Assembly: GCF_000741775.1 (NCBI RefSeq)
Contig: NZ_JGZR01000006.1
Coordinates: 124,001 to 188,000 of the forward strand
Length of the DNA stretch: 64,000 nt
DNA from: Bifidobacterium subtile
GTDB lineage: Bacteria; Actinomycetota; Actinomycetes; Actinomycetales; Bifidobacteriaceae
Direction of reading: 5' to 3'
Position numbers and translations under genes: made by a program. Shown piece after piece: positions 35,134 through 44,767 of the stretch. The notes under the pieces were generated by a model. That model searched no databases and was not told the origin of the DNA. It saw nothing but the letters and a program-made list of their open reading frames with translations. How positions within the stretch are numbered: position 1 is the stretch's first letter; every line of letters begins with the position of its first letter.

Positions 35134-35958
35134 ATGAAGCAAGGTAAATCAGTTCAAGTCCTGGGCACGGTGATGCTCGCCCTGACCATCATCTTCTGCA
35201 TTCTGCCGTTCCTGAGCATGTTCTCCGCGGCGGTTCAGCCGCAGGGCTCGACGCCTGAGGGCATCCAGTTCACCGCGCATCCGCATTGGGAGAATTTCGT
35301 GGACGCGTGGAATATGGCGAACATCACGCCGCTCCTGATCAGCAGCACGATACTCGTGATCGTGGTCGTGCCATGCGTGGTCATCTTCTGCTCGCTCGGC
35401 GGCTACGCCTTCGCCCAGCTGCGCGTGCCGTTCAAGGGCCTGTTCTACATGCTGTTCGTCGTCGGCCTGACGATTCCGTTCGAAACGCTCGTCACGCCGC
35501 TGTACTACGAGATCAGCGGCATGGGGCTGCTGAATACGCGGCTGGCGCTGATGCCGCCGCTGATCGGCCTGAATATTCCCTTCGGCATCCTGTGGATGCG
35601 CTCCTGCTTCGAGCAGATGCCGCGCGACCTGATCGAGGACGCGTCGATCGACGGCGCAGGCTACCTGCGCACCTTGCGCTCGATCCAGCTGCCGCTGGCG
35701 CTGCCCTCCATCTCCTCGCTCGGCATCCTCACCTTCTTGGCCACCTGGAACCAGTTCCTGCTGGCCGTGGTCTTGGAGAACGACCCGAACAAGCGCACGA
35801 TGGCAGGCGCGCTGCAGGCCTTCGTCGGCCAGTATCAGACCGATGTGGTGCTGCTCAACGCCGGTGCGCTGCTCATCATGGCCCCGACGATGATCCTGTT
35901 CGTCTTCCTGCAACGCTACTTCATCCGCGCCATGCTGGCCGGACCCGTCAAGGGGTGA
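35134..35958 (+). CDS. Sugar ABC transporter permease, MalG type (LacI/GH13 locus)
   Basis: Membrane subunit of 274 residues. AAGGAGCG lies 9 bases upstream of its ATG, inside the end of the preceding gene. The EAA loop is slightly divergent, 'EDASIDGAGYLRTLR', with Asp for the first Ala. The C-terminus 'QRYFIRAMLAGPVKG' is normal. The GH13 gene starts 8 bases after its stop codon, clearly the same operon. Confidence 0.93.
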   Translation: MKQGKSVQVLGTVMLALTIIFCILPFLSMFSAAVQPQGSTPEGIQFTAHPHWENFVDAWNMANITPLLISSTILVIVVVPCVVIFCSLGGYAFAQLRVPFKGLFYMLFVVGLTIPFETLVTPLYYEISGMGLLNTRLALMPPLIGLNIPFGILWMRSCFEQMPRDLIEDASIDGAGYLRTLRSIQLPLALPSISSLGILTFLATWNQFLLAVVLENDPNKRTMAGALQAFVGQYQTDVVLLNAGALLIMAPTMILFVFLQRYFIRAMLAGPVKG

Positions 35959-35966
35959 GTTGATTC

Positions 35967-37706
35967 ATGGCCGAAATCCGCAACGGCGCCGATTGGTGGA
36001 GGAACGCAGTCATCTACCAGATCTATCCGCGTTCTTTTCAGGACGCGAACGGGGATGGCGAAGGCGACCTGCAAGGCGTATGCGACAAGCTTGACTATCT
36101 GCGCTCGCTGGGCGTGGACGCCATCTGGCTTTCGCCCTTCTACCCGTCGCCGTTGGCGGATGGCGGCTACGATGTCGCCGACTATCGCGGCGTCGACCCC
36201 CGATTCGGCACGATGGCGCAGTTCGACGCGCTGGTCGCCGCAGCTCATGCCGCCGGCATCCGCGTGCTCGTCGACATCGTGCCGAACCACACCTCCGACC
36301 GCCATCCTTGGTTCCAAGCCGCGCTTGCGGCGCAGCCGGGGTCGCCTGAGCGCGACCGGTACGTCTTCCGACGCGGAAAAGGCGAGCATGGCGAGCTGCC
36401 GCCCACCAACTGGCTGAGCAACTTCGGCGGCTCCGCCTGGCAGCCCTGCGGCGACGGCTGGTATTACCTGCATCTGTTCGCGCGTGAGCAGCCTGACCTG
36501 AACTGGGACAACCCCGAGGTGCGTACCGAATTCCTCGACATCCTGAAATTCTGGTGCGACAAAGGCGTTGATGGCTTCCGCGTCGATGTCTCGCACGGCC
36601 TGGCGAAGGACCTGCGCGATCCGCTGCGCGACCGCATCAATCCCATGGTGATGTCGCCCGAGGCCAGCGACGGCTCGGATCCGTTGTGGGATCGCGACGC
36701 GGTGCATGAGATATACCGAGGCTGGCGCGAGCTGCTCGATCGGTATTCGCCGCCCAAATACGCAGTGGGCGAGTCTTGGACGCCTTTCACCGAACGCGTG
36801 TTCCAGTATGCGCAGCAAGACGAGCTGGGAGCGGTGTTCGATTTTTCGCTGTCGAAGGCAGCCTGGGATTGCAGCGAATACCGTACTGCTATCGATCGTA
36901 CGTATCGGTATGCGATGCAGGCCGGCACGGCCCCGACCTGGGTCTTGGGCAATCACGATGTGCCGCGCATAGCATCGCGTCTTGGCTTGCCGAAAGGCGC
37001 GGACATCGAGGCATGGGTCACTTCGAATGGCACGGTCCCGCCAATCGATCCGGCTCTCGCACGCCGTCGCGCTCGCGCAGCCGCCTTGGTGATGCTGGGT
37101 CTGCCCGGTACCGCGTTCATCTATCAGGGCGAAGAGCTCGGGCTTCCTAAGGATTTCGACCTTGCGCCCGAGGAGATACAAGACCCCAACTGGCAGCGTT
37201 CCTCTCATCGTTTCAAGGGCCGCGATGGTTGCCGTGTGCCATTGGCATGGGATGCGTCGGCCCCGGCATTCGGTTTCAACCAAACGGGAGCCGCCTGGCT
37301 GCCGCAGCCCTCGTGGTTCGCTGATTATGCGGCTGACGCACAGGAGCATGAATCGGATTCCGCGCTTTCGATGTATCGCAAGGCCATCGCGCTGCGGCGG
37401 CAATGGGTGGGCAAAGACGGCGAGCAAGGGTTCCAATGGGCTGGCGACGCCGCGAACCCACGCGTGCTTTCCTGGCGGCTGCCCTCGGGCATGATGGTGC
37501 TGGCCAACTTCTCGGATGATGAGCCTGCGCCGCTGCCACAGGGTTATACGGTGGTGCTTTCCTCCGACGCGAACAAGGCAGGCGGGTCAGGCGATCTGGA
37601 TGAAGCCGAGAACGTGCCGGTGCCGGCGTGCACTACGGTGTGGTGCGTGCCGGATCATGCGAGTTGGGCGGTACATGTGAACGAGGTCGCCGAACTGTTT
37701 CGATGA
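35967..37706 (+). CDS. GH13 alpha-glucosidase (oligo-1,6-glucosidase-like)
   Basis: Cytoplasmic exo-alpha-glucosidase of 579 residues. The (beta/alpha)8 barrel starts at 'WWRNAVIYQIYPRSFQDANG'. The catalytic residues are nucleophile D207 in 'GFRVDVSHG', acid/base E269 in 'VGESWT', and transition-state stabiliser D331 in 'GNHDVPR'. 'GEELGLP' and 'RDGCRVPLAWD' are typical of actinobacterial alpha-glucosidases. It should hydrolyse isomaltose, panose, sucrose or maltose-like sugars brought in by the importer just upstream. Confidence 0.94.
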   Translation: MAEIRNGADWWRNAVIYQIYPRSFQDANGDGEGDLQGVCDKLDYLRSLGVDAIWLSPFYPSPLADGGYDVADYRGVDPRFGTMAQFDALVAAAHAAGIRVLVDIVPNHTSDRHPWFQAALAAQPGSPERDRYVFRRGKGEHGELPPTNWLSNFGGSAWQPCGDGWYYLHLFAREQPDLNWDNPEVRTEFLDILKFWCDKGVDGFRVDVSHGLAKDLRDPLRDRINPMVMSPEASDGSDPLWDRDAVHEIYRGWRELLDRYSPPKYAVGESWTPFTERVFQYAQQDELGAVFDFSLSKAAWDCSEYRTAIDRTYRYAMQAGTAPTWVLGNHDVPRIASRLGLPKGADIEAWVTSNGTVPPIDPALARRRARAAALVMLGLPGTAFIYQGEELGLPKDFDLAPEEIQDPNWQRSSHRFKGRDGCRVPLAWDASAPAFGFNQTGAAWLPQPSWFADYAADAQEHESDSALSMYRKAIALRRQWVGKDGEQGFQWAGDAANPRVLSWRLPSGMMVLANFSDDEPAPLPQGYTVVLSSDANKAGGSGDLDEAENVPVPACTTVWCVPDHASWAVHVNEVAELFR

Positions 37707-37766
37707 GCGGTGCCGTGCGATACCGCTCGCTGTGCGATATGGTGCACAGTTGCAATAGGCATTGTT

Positions 37767-37819
37767 GTAATAAGCGCTGTGTAACTGTGTAATAGACAGT
37801 GCGTAATAAACGCTGTGCA
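37767..37819. repeat. Short direct repeats, possible operator array before the raffinose-synthase-like gene
   Basis: GTAATAAGCGCTGTGTA (37767-37783) and GTAATAAACGCTGTGCA (37803-37819) differ at two positions and are 36 bases apart. A partial copy (GTGTAATAGACAGTG) lies between them. The AATAAGCGCT core is shared with the candidate LacI operator at 32492, which suggests co-regulation. Confidence 0.5.
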
Positions 37820-37947
37820 AGAGCGCCGTGTGATGCCATGCGTCGCACGCTATCTCGTGACGTGCGACGTTCGTGCTGAGCGCCGCGCTTACCATGCATT
37901 ATGACCACTATCTTGCACCGCATCTCTACAGCTGAAAGGAACAGGCA

Positions 37948-40392
37948 TTGAACGATACGCCTATGACCACGCCCGATCGCCCAATCGTTGTTCGCGGCGC
38001 GGTGGCTCATGTCCGTTCCGGCGTCGCGGCCTACGGCGGGAATCCCGCAAGCTTCGACCGGCCGCTGCCGGCCGGTGCAGTTGCCGTGGTTCCGCAGACC
38101 GTCGGGACGCTGGACTCTTCTCATCGCTCTCAGGGCGTGGCCGATGTTGGCGCGTGCAGCGGCTTGAATGGCGGCAGCATGGATATCGGGCATGCTGCTC
38201 ATGCCGATAATGCCGGCACTGCCGGCAGCGTTCATGACGACAGCGTCAAAGATGGCGGTGCGCATCGCAGCTCGGCGTCGGCGCGGCCCGCGCTCTGGCG
38301 CATCGACGTATCCGCCGAGCTGACGCAGCCGGAAGGTCGTGCCGCAGCTTTCCAAGAGCAGGACACCTTCGAGCCTGATTGCTCGTTGAGCGTGGCATTG
38401 GATGCGACTTCATCGTTGGAAGGCAACGCGCTTCCGGGCGGCGATATTCTGGCGCTGTATCAGCATAAGGAATGGTGGATGCGCCCCACGTGGCGCGACT
38501 CGTTGGATGGACTTCCCGCCCGCACGCAGATGGCGCTTTGGCGCGGCGGCGATAGGCTCTGGCGCGTCCTCGTGATGGCATGCGACGGCGATATGCGCGC
38601 GGACTTGTGCAGCCGGGACGGCCGGCTGTGTCTTCAGATGTCCACCAACTGCGCCGGGCGTATCGCGCTGCATGGCGTCGCCGGGTATGCGGCCGTGGGC
38701 GCGGATCCGTATGAAGCCATACACGCATGTGCGCAGGCCACCGCACAGCAGCTGGGGATTCGGATGCGGCCTCAGCGGCCATTTCCCGAGGCGCTAACCG
38801 GGCTGGGATGGTGCACATGGGATTCGCTCGGCCAGGATGTGGACGAGGCGTCCATCATCGCCAAAATGGAGGAATTCAAGGAGCAGCGGGTGCCGATCTC
38901 CTGGGTGCTCATCGACGACGGCTGGTCGAATGTCGACCGCGAATCCCAGCGATTGGCGGCCTTCGAGGCTGATCGGGCACGTTTCCCGAAGGGCATCGGG
39001 CACACCGCGCAGTTGCTCAAATCACGCTACGGCGTGCGCAGCGTCGGCGTATGGCAGGCCTTCCAGGGCTATTGGGCCGGCATAGACCCGCGTGGAGGCG
39101 CAGCCGCCGCAGCGGGCGACGCACTGTCCGCCACGGCGAACGGCTGCCTGATACCAAGTGAACGCGCCGATCGCTCGTATCGTTTCTGGGACGCGTGGGA
39201 CCGCGCGCTGCGTGCGGCCGGCATCGATTTCGTCAAAGTCGACTCCCAAAGCTCGACCACGGCGATGACGCGCGGTGTACAGGGTTACGGGCAGGCCACT
39301 TGGGGACGCCATGCCGGATTGGATGCCGTGGCGGCGCAGCAATTCGACGGTGCGCTGATCAACTGCATGGGGATGGCCCCGGAGAACTACTGGCATCGCC
39401 CCACCTCGCCCGTCACGCGTACAAGCGACGACTACTTGCCGCACGAGCCGCAATCCTTGGCCGAGCATGTGATGCAGAACGCCTATTGCGCACTGCTGAT
39501 GGGCGAGCTGTACCACTGCGATTGGGATATGTTCTGGACACGTCACCCTCATGCCCGCGTCCACGCCGCGCTGCGGGCGCTGAGCGGCGGGCCGGTGTAC
39601 TGCTCCGACGCCTTGGGCCGCACCGATCCGGCGGTATTGCGCGGCATCGCGCTTGCTGATGGAACGGTGCCGCGCCCCGATGACGCATGCCGGCCGCTTC
39701 CCGGCTCGCTGCTGGAAGACCCCACGCTCTCGCTGCAGGCGTTGGGCGTCGCCAACCGTTTCGGTCGCTGGCAGGTCATGGTGTTCATCGGGCTGCGTCC
39801 CGGCGGCAAGCAGGTGGCCGTCGTGGAAGCGCAAGCCGCTAGCCGCTGGGTGGTAGACCTCGACGGTCGGCGGGCGGTGCGCCTGAATCCCGGCGAAGCT
39901 GTGTCGTATGACATCGATTACGGGCAGATGAAAACGCTGTATGGTATTGACGCCTTTGACGTTGCTGATTCCGTTGGCGGACTTGGCGGCTGTGAAGGCT
40001 TCGATGCCGCGACTCGCGATTGCGTCGACGGCTGCGGCGCTGTCGACGGCGCGGCTGGAGACGCGCAATCAATCGGCATCGAACCGCTGGGTCTGATTGA
40101 TGTGCTCGGTGCCCCCGCAACGGTTCTCGCCTGCAAGCGCAACGACGGCAGCAGGAGTGACGATGACAGGCGCGGTCGCGATGGCAGACACGACGGCAGC
40201 TGCAACGGCATAGCGAATCCTGCCGCACTGACGGTGACCTTGGCTCAGCCGGGAACGTTCGCTTTCCTGGATCCCGAGCGCCGCTGCACGGCTGTGCAAT
40301 TAGACGACGGCAGCAATCTGGCGTACGAACGCCACGGTGCGCTCTGCGTGGTGCCCGATTCGCCCGCTACTTCGCTGACGCTCTGCCTGTAA
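37948..40392 (+). CDS. Raffinose-synthase-like GH36 protein (Sip1/alpha-galactosidase family)
   Basis: An 814-residue GH36 protein of the raffinose synthase/Sip1 branch. Motifs: 'GLGWCTWDSLGQDV', 'SWVLIDDGWS', nucleophile D432 in 'FVKVDSQSS', and acid/base candidates D494/D495 in 'RTSDDYLP'. It may hydrolyse or transfer alpha-galactosyl groups. Two low-complexity insertions interrupt the fold: a Ser/His/Gly-rich one at about residues 55-115 and a Gly/Asp/Arg-rich one at about 670-755. The start is TTG 37948: GAAAGGA is 8 bases upstream, whereas ATG 37963 is 23 bases from it. Confidence 0.87.
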   Translation: MNDTPMTTPDRPIVVRGAVAHVRSGVAAYGGNPASFDRPLPAGAVAVVPQTVGTLDSSHRSQGVADVGACSGLNGGSMDIGHAAHADNAGTAGSVHDDSVKDGGAHRSSASARPALWRIDVSAELTQPEGRAAAFQEQDTFEPDCSLSVALDATSSLEGNALPGGDILALYQHKEWWMRPTWRDSLDGLPARTQMALWRGGDRLWRVLVMACDGDMRADLCSRDGRLCLQMSTNCAGRIALHGVAGYAAVGADPYEAIHACAQATAQQLGIRMRPQRPFPEALTGLGWCTWDSLGQDVDEASIIAKMEEFKEQRVPISWVLIDDGWSNVDRESQRLAAFEADRARFPKGIGHTAQLLKSRYGVRSVGVWQAFQGYWAGIDPRGGAAAAAGDALSATANGCLIPSERADRSYRFWDAWDRALRAAGIDFVKVDSQSSTTAMTRGVQGYGQATWGRHAGLDAVAAQQFDGALINCMGMAPENYWHRPTSPVTRTSDDYLPHEPQSLAEHVMQNAYCALLMGELYHCDWDMFWTRHPHARVHAALRALSGGPVYCSDALGRTDPAVLRGIALADGTVPRPDDACRPLPGSLLEDPTLSLQALGVANRFGRWQVMVFIGLRPGGKQVAVVEAQAASRWVVDLDGRRAVRLNPGEAVSYDIDYGQMKTLYGIDAFDVADSVGGLGGCEGFDAATRDCVDGCGAVDGAAGDAQSIGIEPLGLIDVLGAPATVLACKRNDGSRSDDDRRGRDGRHDGSCNGIANPAALTVTLAQPGTFAFLDPERRCTAVQLDDGSNLAYERHGALCVVPDSPATSLTLCL

Positions 40393-40444
40393 AGCACGTC
40401 AATGCCGCGAGCCTGACAAGTCGACAACCGTCCTTACTGCCCCG

Positions 40445-40497
40445 TACTGGTCAGATTCCCGCATTTCAGGCGTCATAACGCACGAATCCGACCAGTA
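40445..40497. repeat. Dispersed inverted repeat, copy 2 between convergent genes
   Basis: TACTGGTCAGATTC (40445-40458) pairs with GAATCCGACCAGTA (40484-40497) at 13 of 14 positions. The right arm is shared with the repeat at 31049-31100. It lies between the convergent raffinose-synthase-like and LacI genes, where it could act as a bidirectional terminator. Confidence 0.7.
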
Positions 40498-40538
40498 TCG
40501 GCCAGCCGACTCCGGCGCGGCTCGCGGCCAGCCGTCAT

Positions 40539-41825
40539 TCAGCCCCGCGTGGTCTCCCCGAGCCGCAGCTGCACGGGCACCAACGCACTTTGCGGGCGTA
40601 CGTCCGGGCGTTCTTCGGTGCCGTCCTCTCCCGGGGAAGCGGGAGCAGCGGCGCCGTCTCGTCGCATCGCGCCGGATGACTGGCCCGATGTTGCGGCGCG
40701 GGTGGCCTTCCCGGTCTCGCTCTTCCCGATTTCCGCGATGATGCGCTCGCTGGCGAGTTTGGCTATCATCGCGAAATCCTGTCGAATGGCCGTAATCCGC
40801 ATTCCTGCGGCATCAGCCAGGTAGGAGCCGTCATAAGCGATGATCTGCAGTTCGTCGGGGATGCGCCGGCCGCGGCGCAACGCCTCCTGAATGCAGTATG
40901 CGGCGCTGACATCCGAACCCACGATGGCATCGACATCCGGGAATCGCTCGAAGATCTCGTGCGCTATGCGCGGGTAGCCTTGCACATCGTAGACTTCGCC
41001 GACTTCGATGTAATCATAGCGAATCGCGGCCTGGCTCAGCTCTCGCTCCAAGGTCAGGTAATAGCGCACTGTGGGGAACGTGGTGTCGACGCTGTCAGAG
41101 CCGTTGCTGGCGCCGGAGACGGAAGCGCCAACGCCTGCTTTCGCGCGGATCTGCCTCGACTGCCCGGCCTGCGTGGACTGACTCAGCTGAGTCAGCTGTG
41201 AATCCTGTGAATCCTGTGAACCTTGCGAGTCCTGTGGGCTTCGCGACCCCTGCGCAGGAAGATCATGGAACTGGCTGCGCGGCCCGCCGATGCTCACCAC
41301 GTGCCGTGCGCCGGTGCGGATGAGCTGCTGCACGATGAGCTGCCCGCCGTGGACGTGGTCCGAGCCGATCGAGGGGATGCCAGCGCCGAGGTACCGGTCG
41401 AAGGCGACGACCGGACGGCCGATCGACGTCCAGTAGTCCGGGGCGTGCGAGGTGTGCGCGGCCATGATGATGCCGTCCATCATGTGGCGCTGCAGCATAT
41501 CGACGTATTCGGTCTCGCCGGCTTCGGTGTCTGCTTGCGAGCACAGTAGCGTGCGATACCCTTTCCCGGCCAGCTCATGCTGCAGCGCGGCGGCCAGCGT
41601 GGAGAAGAAGGGATGGGTTATGGTCGGCACGATGACGCCGATCATATCGGTGCGGTCACGGTAGAAGTTGCGGGCGAGCTCGTTGGGGATGTAGTCGAGC
41701 TTCTTCATGGCGGCGGCCACTCGGTCGCGCATGTCGTGCGACACATATCCGGTGTCGTTCACAACCAGTGAGACCGTGCTGAGCGAGACTCCCGCCTCCT
41801 TGGCAACATCCCGCATCCCAACCAT
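40539..41825 (-). CDS. LacI-family transcriptional regulator with Ser/Gln-rich insertion
   Basis: A 428-residue regulator. The DNA-binding head is 'MRDVAKEAGVSLSTVSLVV' and the effector domain ends 'IPDELQIIAYDGSYLADAAG'. It is about 85 residues longer than usual. Part of the excess is a Ser/Gln/Asp-rich insertion in the effector domain at about residues 192-232 ('DSQGSQDSQDSQLTQLSQST'), encoded by degenerate tandem repeats; part is an Ala/Gly/Ser-rich C-terminal segment. ATG 41825 is preceded by GAAAGGA. It is divergent from the trehalose gene and convergent with the raffinose-synthase-like gene; its target is unclear. Confidence 0.92.
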   Translation of the reverse strand: MVGMRDVAKEAGVSLSTVSLVVNDTGYVSHDMRDRVAAAMKKLDYIPNELARNFYRDRTDMIGVIVPTITHPFFSTLAAALQHELAGKGYRTLLCSQADTEAGETEYVDMLQRHMMDGIIMAAHTSHAPDYWTSIGRPVVAFDRYLGAGIPSIGSDHVHGGQLIVQQLIRTGARHVVSIGGPRSQFHDLPAQGSRSPQDSQGSQDSQDSQLTQLSQSTQAGQSRQIRAKAGVGASVSGASNGSDSVDTTFPTVRYYLTLERELSQAAIRYDYIEVGEVYDVQGYPRIAHEIFERFPDVDAIVGSDVSAAYCIQEALRRGRRIPDELQIIAYDGSYLADAAGMRITAIRQDFAMIAKLASERIIAEIGKSETGKATRAATSGQSSGAMRRDGAAAPASPGEDGTEERPDVRPQSALVPVQLRLGETTRG

Positions 41826-42313
41826 GCCGAGTCCTTTCTCGTAAGGCCGTCGCGCGGTCGTTGCATGACGAACCACCTACCCAAGAGTCTAGTCATGAAG
41901 CGTGCCGATTAATCGCCGGTGTGCCGGTCGAGCGCCGCCGACCGCCTCTTATCCGTCGTTCCCGCTTTAACTTCGCAGTCAGCGAACTCCCAGAGAAGAC
42001 GCCGAGCGTGCAGCGGCGAGGTGATTTCAATGCTATGACGCTTCCAGCCGTATCCACTGCAGATCCCGTGCAATCATTGGCATGACTGCCGTTCCCTTAA
42101 TCGTTTCGCCGCCCGCAGCATACCCGCGATATGAATTCCGGTCGTCCGCTGCAGGCCGTGACGGGGCGCAGAACAAGGGAAGATTCAAGCTTTCCGCGAG
42201 TTCGATATGATATAGCTGAAAAAGGAAAGACGAGGGCGGGAAACTCCCGCCTTTCGAGTCGGCTGGGTACCAGCGTTGTTTTGATTCTTTTGCCGGCGGA
42301 AAACGGAGATATC
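41826..42313. other. Intergenic region upstream of the trehalose gene
   Basis: A 488-base divergent gap. Near its right end is a short hairpin GGCGGG (42235-42240)/CCCGCC (42246-42251) followed by TTT, and just before that an AT-rich stretch GATATGATATAG that could hold a -10 element. No gene was recognised. Confidence 0.5.
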
Positions 42314-44707
42314 ATGCCACGTCTCATCATCGTCTCTAATAGGTTGCCGATGTCGCTGGACGCTCAGGAGGACGGCTCCTATTCGCTTAAACAGAATGTC
42401 GGCGGCCTCGCCACGGCTATCGGACCATATCATCGCTCGCATCATGACTGCCTGTGGGTCGGGTGGAGCGGGGAGGACCCGGCTGAGCATACGGAAGAGG
42501 AAATCGAGGCAATGCGGTCCACTTACGAGGAGAACCGCTGCGTGCCGCTCTTCCTGAGCGCCGAACAGGTCTCTGGTTTCTATGCAGGATTCTCCAACAA
42601 CACCCTATGGCCGCTGCTGCACGATTTTTCGCACGAAGCCGTGTTCGACCCCAATACCTGGGAGACTTACAGCCAGGTCAATCAGCTCTTCGCCGACGCC
42701 CTCGCCCCCTTGATTCACAAGGGCGACACGGTGTGGGTGCAGGACTATCACCTGATGCTGCTGCCCAACATGCTGCGCCAGCGCTTCAGCGACATCTCCA
42801 TCGGCTGGTTCCTGCATGTGCCCTTCCCCAGCCCGGAGATATTCCGCTCGCTGCCCCAGAGCCGCGACATCCTCAGAGGCGTGCTTGGCGCGGACCTGCT
42901 GGGCTTCCATACCGTGGACTTTGTAGAGAACTTCAAATCCTGCGTGCAGCAGCTGCTGGATATCGAGGTGGATGAGGCCGGGCGCGTCGCCGTGGATGAG
43001 AGCCACACAGCGACCATCGACGCGTTCCCGATCGGCATCGACTACAACCTCTATCGCCGCACGACCAGTTCGAGCCTGGCTCGGGCCATGCGCCGCGGCA
43101 TCGAAGAGCAGAGCGGCAAGCGGCCAGGGCGCCGCTACAACACCTCGCTGAGCGCGGAAAGCTCTGCCGCTGAGGAAGCTGCGAGAAAGAGCGGCTCCTG
43201 GTGGAGCCATCACGTGCACGAGGAGCTGCCCGAGCTCACGCTGGCCCAGTCGGCGCTGTTCGGCAAGGACAGCAAGCCCAACAAGGTCGTCGTCTCCGTC
43301 GACCGGCTCGATTACACGAAGGGCCTGCCTGAGCGCCTGCGAGCCTTCGAGCGGCTGCTCGAGAAATATCCCGAATGGACCGGCCACGTAACCTACTATT
43401 TGCTTGCTACTCCTTCGCGCGGGGATGTCGAAACCTATCGGCGGCTCAAGCAGCAGGTCGATCAGTTGGTCGGGAAGATCAACGGCCGCTTTTCGATGCT
43501 TGCGTGGACGCCGATTCATTACATCACGCGCTCGCTGCCTATCAAGCCGGTCTGCGGCATCTATGCGGCGGGAGACGTGGCGCTGGTGACTCCGCTGCGC
43601 GATGGCATGAATCTGGTAGCCAAGGAGTATCTGGCCTGCCATGATGGGCGCGAGGGCGCGCTGGTGCTTTCCGACATGTGCGGAGCGGCCAAGGAGCTTA
43701 CCGAGGCCTTCATCGTCAATCCGTACGATATCGAGATGACCTGCGAGGCCTTGCACGATGCCTTGGAAATCAGCCCGGAGGAATCGACCCGCCGCAATCG
43801 CGCGATGCAGGCACGCATCAAGGCCCGCACAGCCGGCACTTGGTGCGCTGGGTTCCTCGACGCATTGCTGCAGGTCTCCGACCCTGGACTCGACGACAAG
43901 CGGCTGCGCATGGATCAGCGCAATGCCTTGCTCGAACAGTGGGCCAAGGCCGACCGCAAGCTGCTGCTATGCGACTACGACGGCACGCTCACCCCTTTGG
44001 TGCGCGACCCGAACCACGCCCGTCCGACCTTGGAATTGCGTGCGCTGCTCAGCCGCATCGGCACCGAACCCGGCGTGGATCTGGCGATTGTCTCAGGCCG
44101 TAGCCATGCGATCATGGATCAGTGGTTCGGCGAACTGCCAGTGAGTCTCGTGGCCGAGCATGGCGCGTGGCGCAACGACTACAATCCGAAGGGCCGTACA
44201 TGGGTCCGCTCCGAGAATATGCCTGATCCTGAGGACTGGCAGCCCAAGATCGAAGCCATGATGCAGGAATCGGTCAATCGAGTGCCGAGGTCCTTCATCG
44301 AGCACAAAGCCGACGCGCTCGCTTGGCATTACCGCGCCAGCAGTCAGCGTTCGGCGCAACGCGAGCATGACCGCCTGATACGCGATCTACGCGAGACGTG
44401 TGGCGGCATGGGACTGATGGTTATGGAGAACTCCAAAATCATCGAGGTCTGCCCGCTCACGACGAGCAAGGGCCACGCCGTAAGCCCTTGGGTGTCCAGC
44501 GGCGACTACGACTTCATGCTCGCCGTCGGCGATGACGCCACCGATGAGACGATGTTCGCAGCGATGCCGGAAGCCGCCTGGACGCTTAAAGTCGGCACCG
44601 GCATGACCAAGGCCCGCTCCCGCATCGCCAGCGCGACCGCCCTGCACCGTCTGTTCGGCTATCTGATCGCCGAATCCGAGGCCGGGAAGGCAGAGAGGGG
44701 CAAGTAG
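42314..44707 (+). CDS. Bifunctional trehalose-6-phosphate synthase/phosphatase (OtsA-OtsB fusion)
   Basis: A 797-residue cytoplasmic enzyme that makes trehalose from UDP-glucose and glucose-6-phosphate. Residues 1 to about 510 are a GT20 OtsA domain: '[10 protein letters not shown]', 'VGWSGEDP', '[16 protein letters not shown]', 'GFHTVDF' and '[20 protein letters not shown]'. Residues about 535-797 are an OtsB HAD phosphatase with the nucleophile motif '[11 protein letters not shown]' (D554, D556) and '[12 protein letters not shown]'. Both active sites look intact. The ATG follows ACGGAGAT. It probably serves stress protection. The end-to-end fusion avoids release of trehalose-6-phosphate. 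Confidence 0.95.
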   Translation: MPRLIIVSNRLPMSLDAQEDGSYSLKQNVGGLATAIGPYHRSHHDCLWVGWSGEDPAEHTEEEIEAMRSTYEENRCVPLFLSAEQVSGFYAGFSNNTLWPLLHDFSHEAVFDPNTWETYSQVNQLFADALAPLIHKGDTVWVQDYHLMLLPNMLRQRFSDISIGWFLHVPFPSPEIFRSLPQSRDILRGVLGADLLGFHTVDFVENFKSCVQQLLDIEVDEAGRVAVDESHTATIDAFPIGIDYNLYRRTTSSSLARAMRRGIEEQSGKRPGRRYNTSLSAESSAAEEAARKSGSWWSHHVHEELPELTLAQSALFGKDSKPNKVVVSVDRLDYTKGLPERLRAFERLLEKYPEWTGHVTYYLLATPSRGDVETYRRLKQQVDQLVGKINGRFSMLAWTPIHYITRSLPIKPVCGIYAAGDVALVTPLRDGMNLVAKEYLACHDGREGALVLSDMCGAAKELTEAFIVNPYDIEMTCEALHDALEISPEESTRRNRAMQARIKARTAGTWCAGFLDALLQVSDPGLDDKRLRMDQRNALLEQWAKADRKLLLCDYDGTLTPLVRDPNHARPTLELRALLSRIGTEPGVDLAIVSGRSHAIMDQWFGELPVSLVAEHGAWRNDYNPKGRTWVRSENMPDPEDWQPKIEAMMQESVNRVPRSFIEHKADALAWHYRASSQRSAQREHDRLIRDLRETCGGMGLMVMENSKIIEVCPLTTSKGHAVSPWVSSGDYDFMLAVGDDATDETMFAAMPEAAWTLKVGTGMTKARSRIASATALHRLFGYLIAESEAGKAERGK

Positions 44708-44710
44708 TGA

Positions 44711-44746
44711 CTCGCACTTTTTTGACCCGCGTCGAAAAAGTGCGAG
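44711..44746. terminator. Long hairpin after the trehalose gene and just before the threonine dehydratase gene
   Basis: CTCGCACTTTTTTGAC (44711-44726) pairs with GTCGAAAAAGTGCGAG (44731-44746), with one G-T-type pair and the loop CCGC. The T-run is inside the stem rather than after it. It ends 13-22 bases before the possible start codons of the next gene, so it could also affect that gene's translation. Confidence 0.7.
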
Positions 44747-44767
44747 CCTCGCGCGATAATGACCTGT

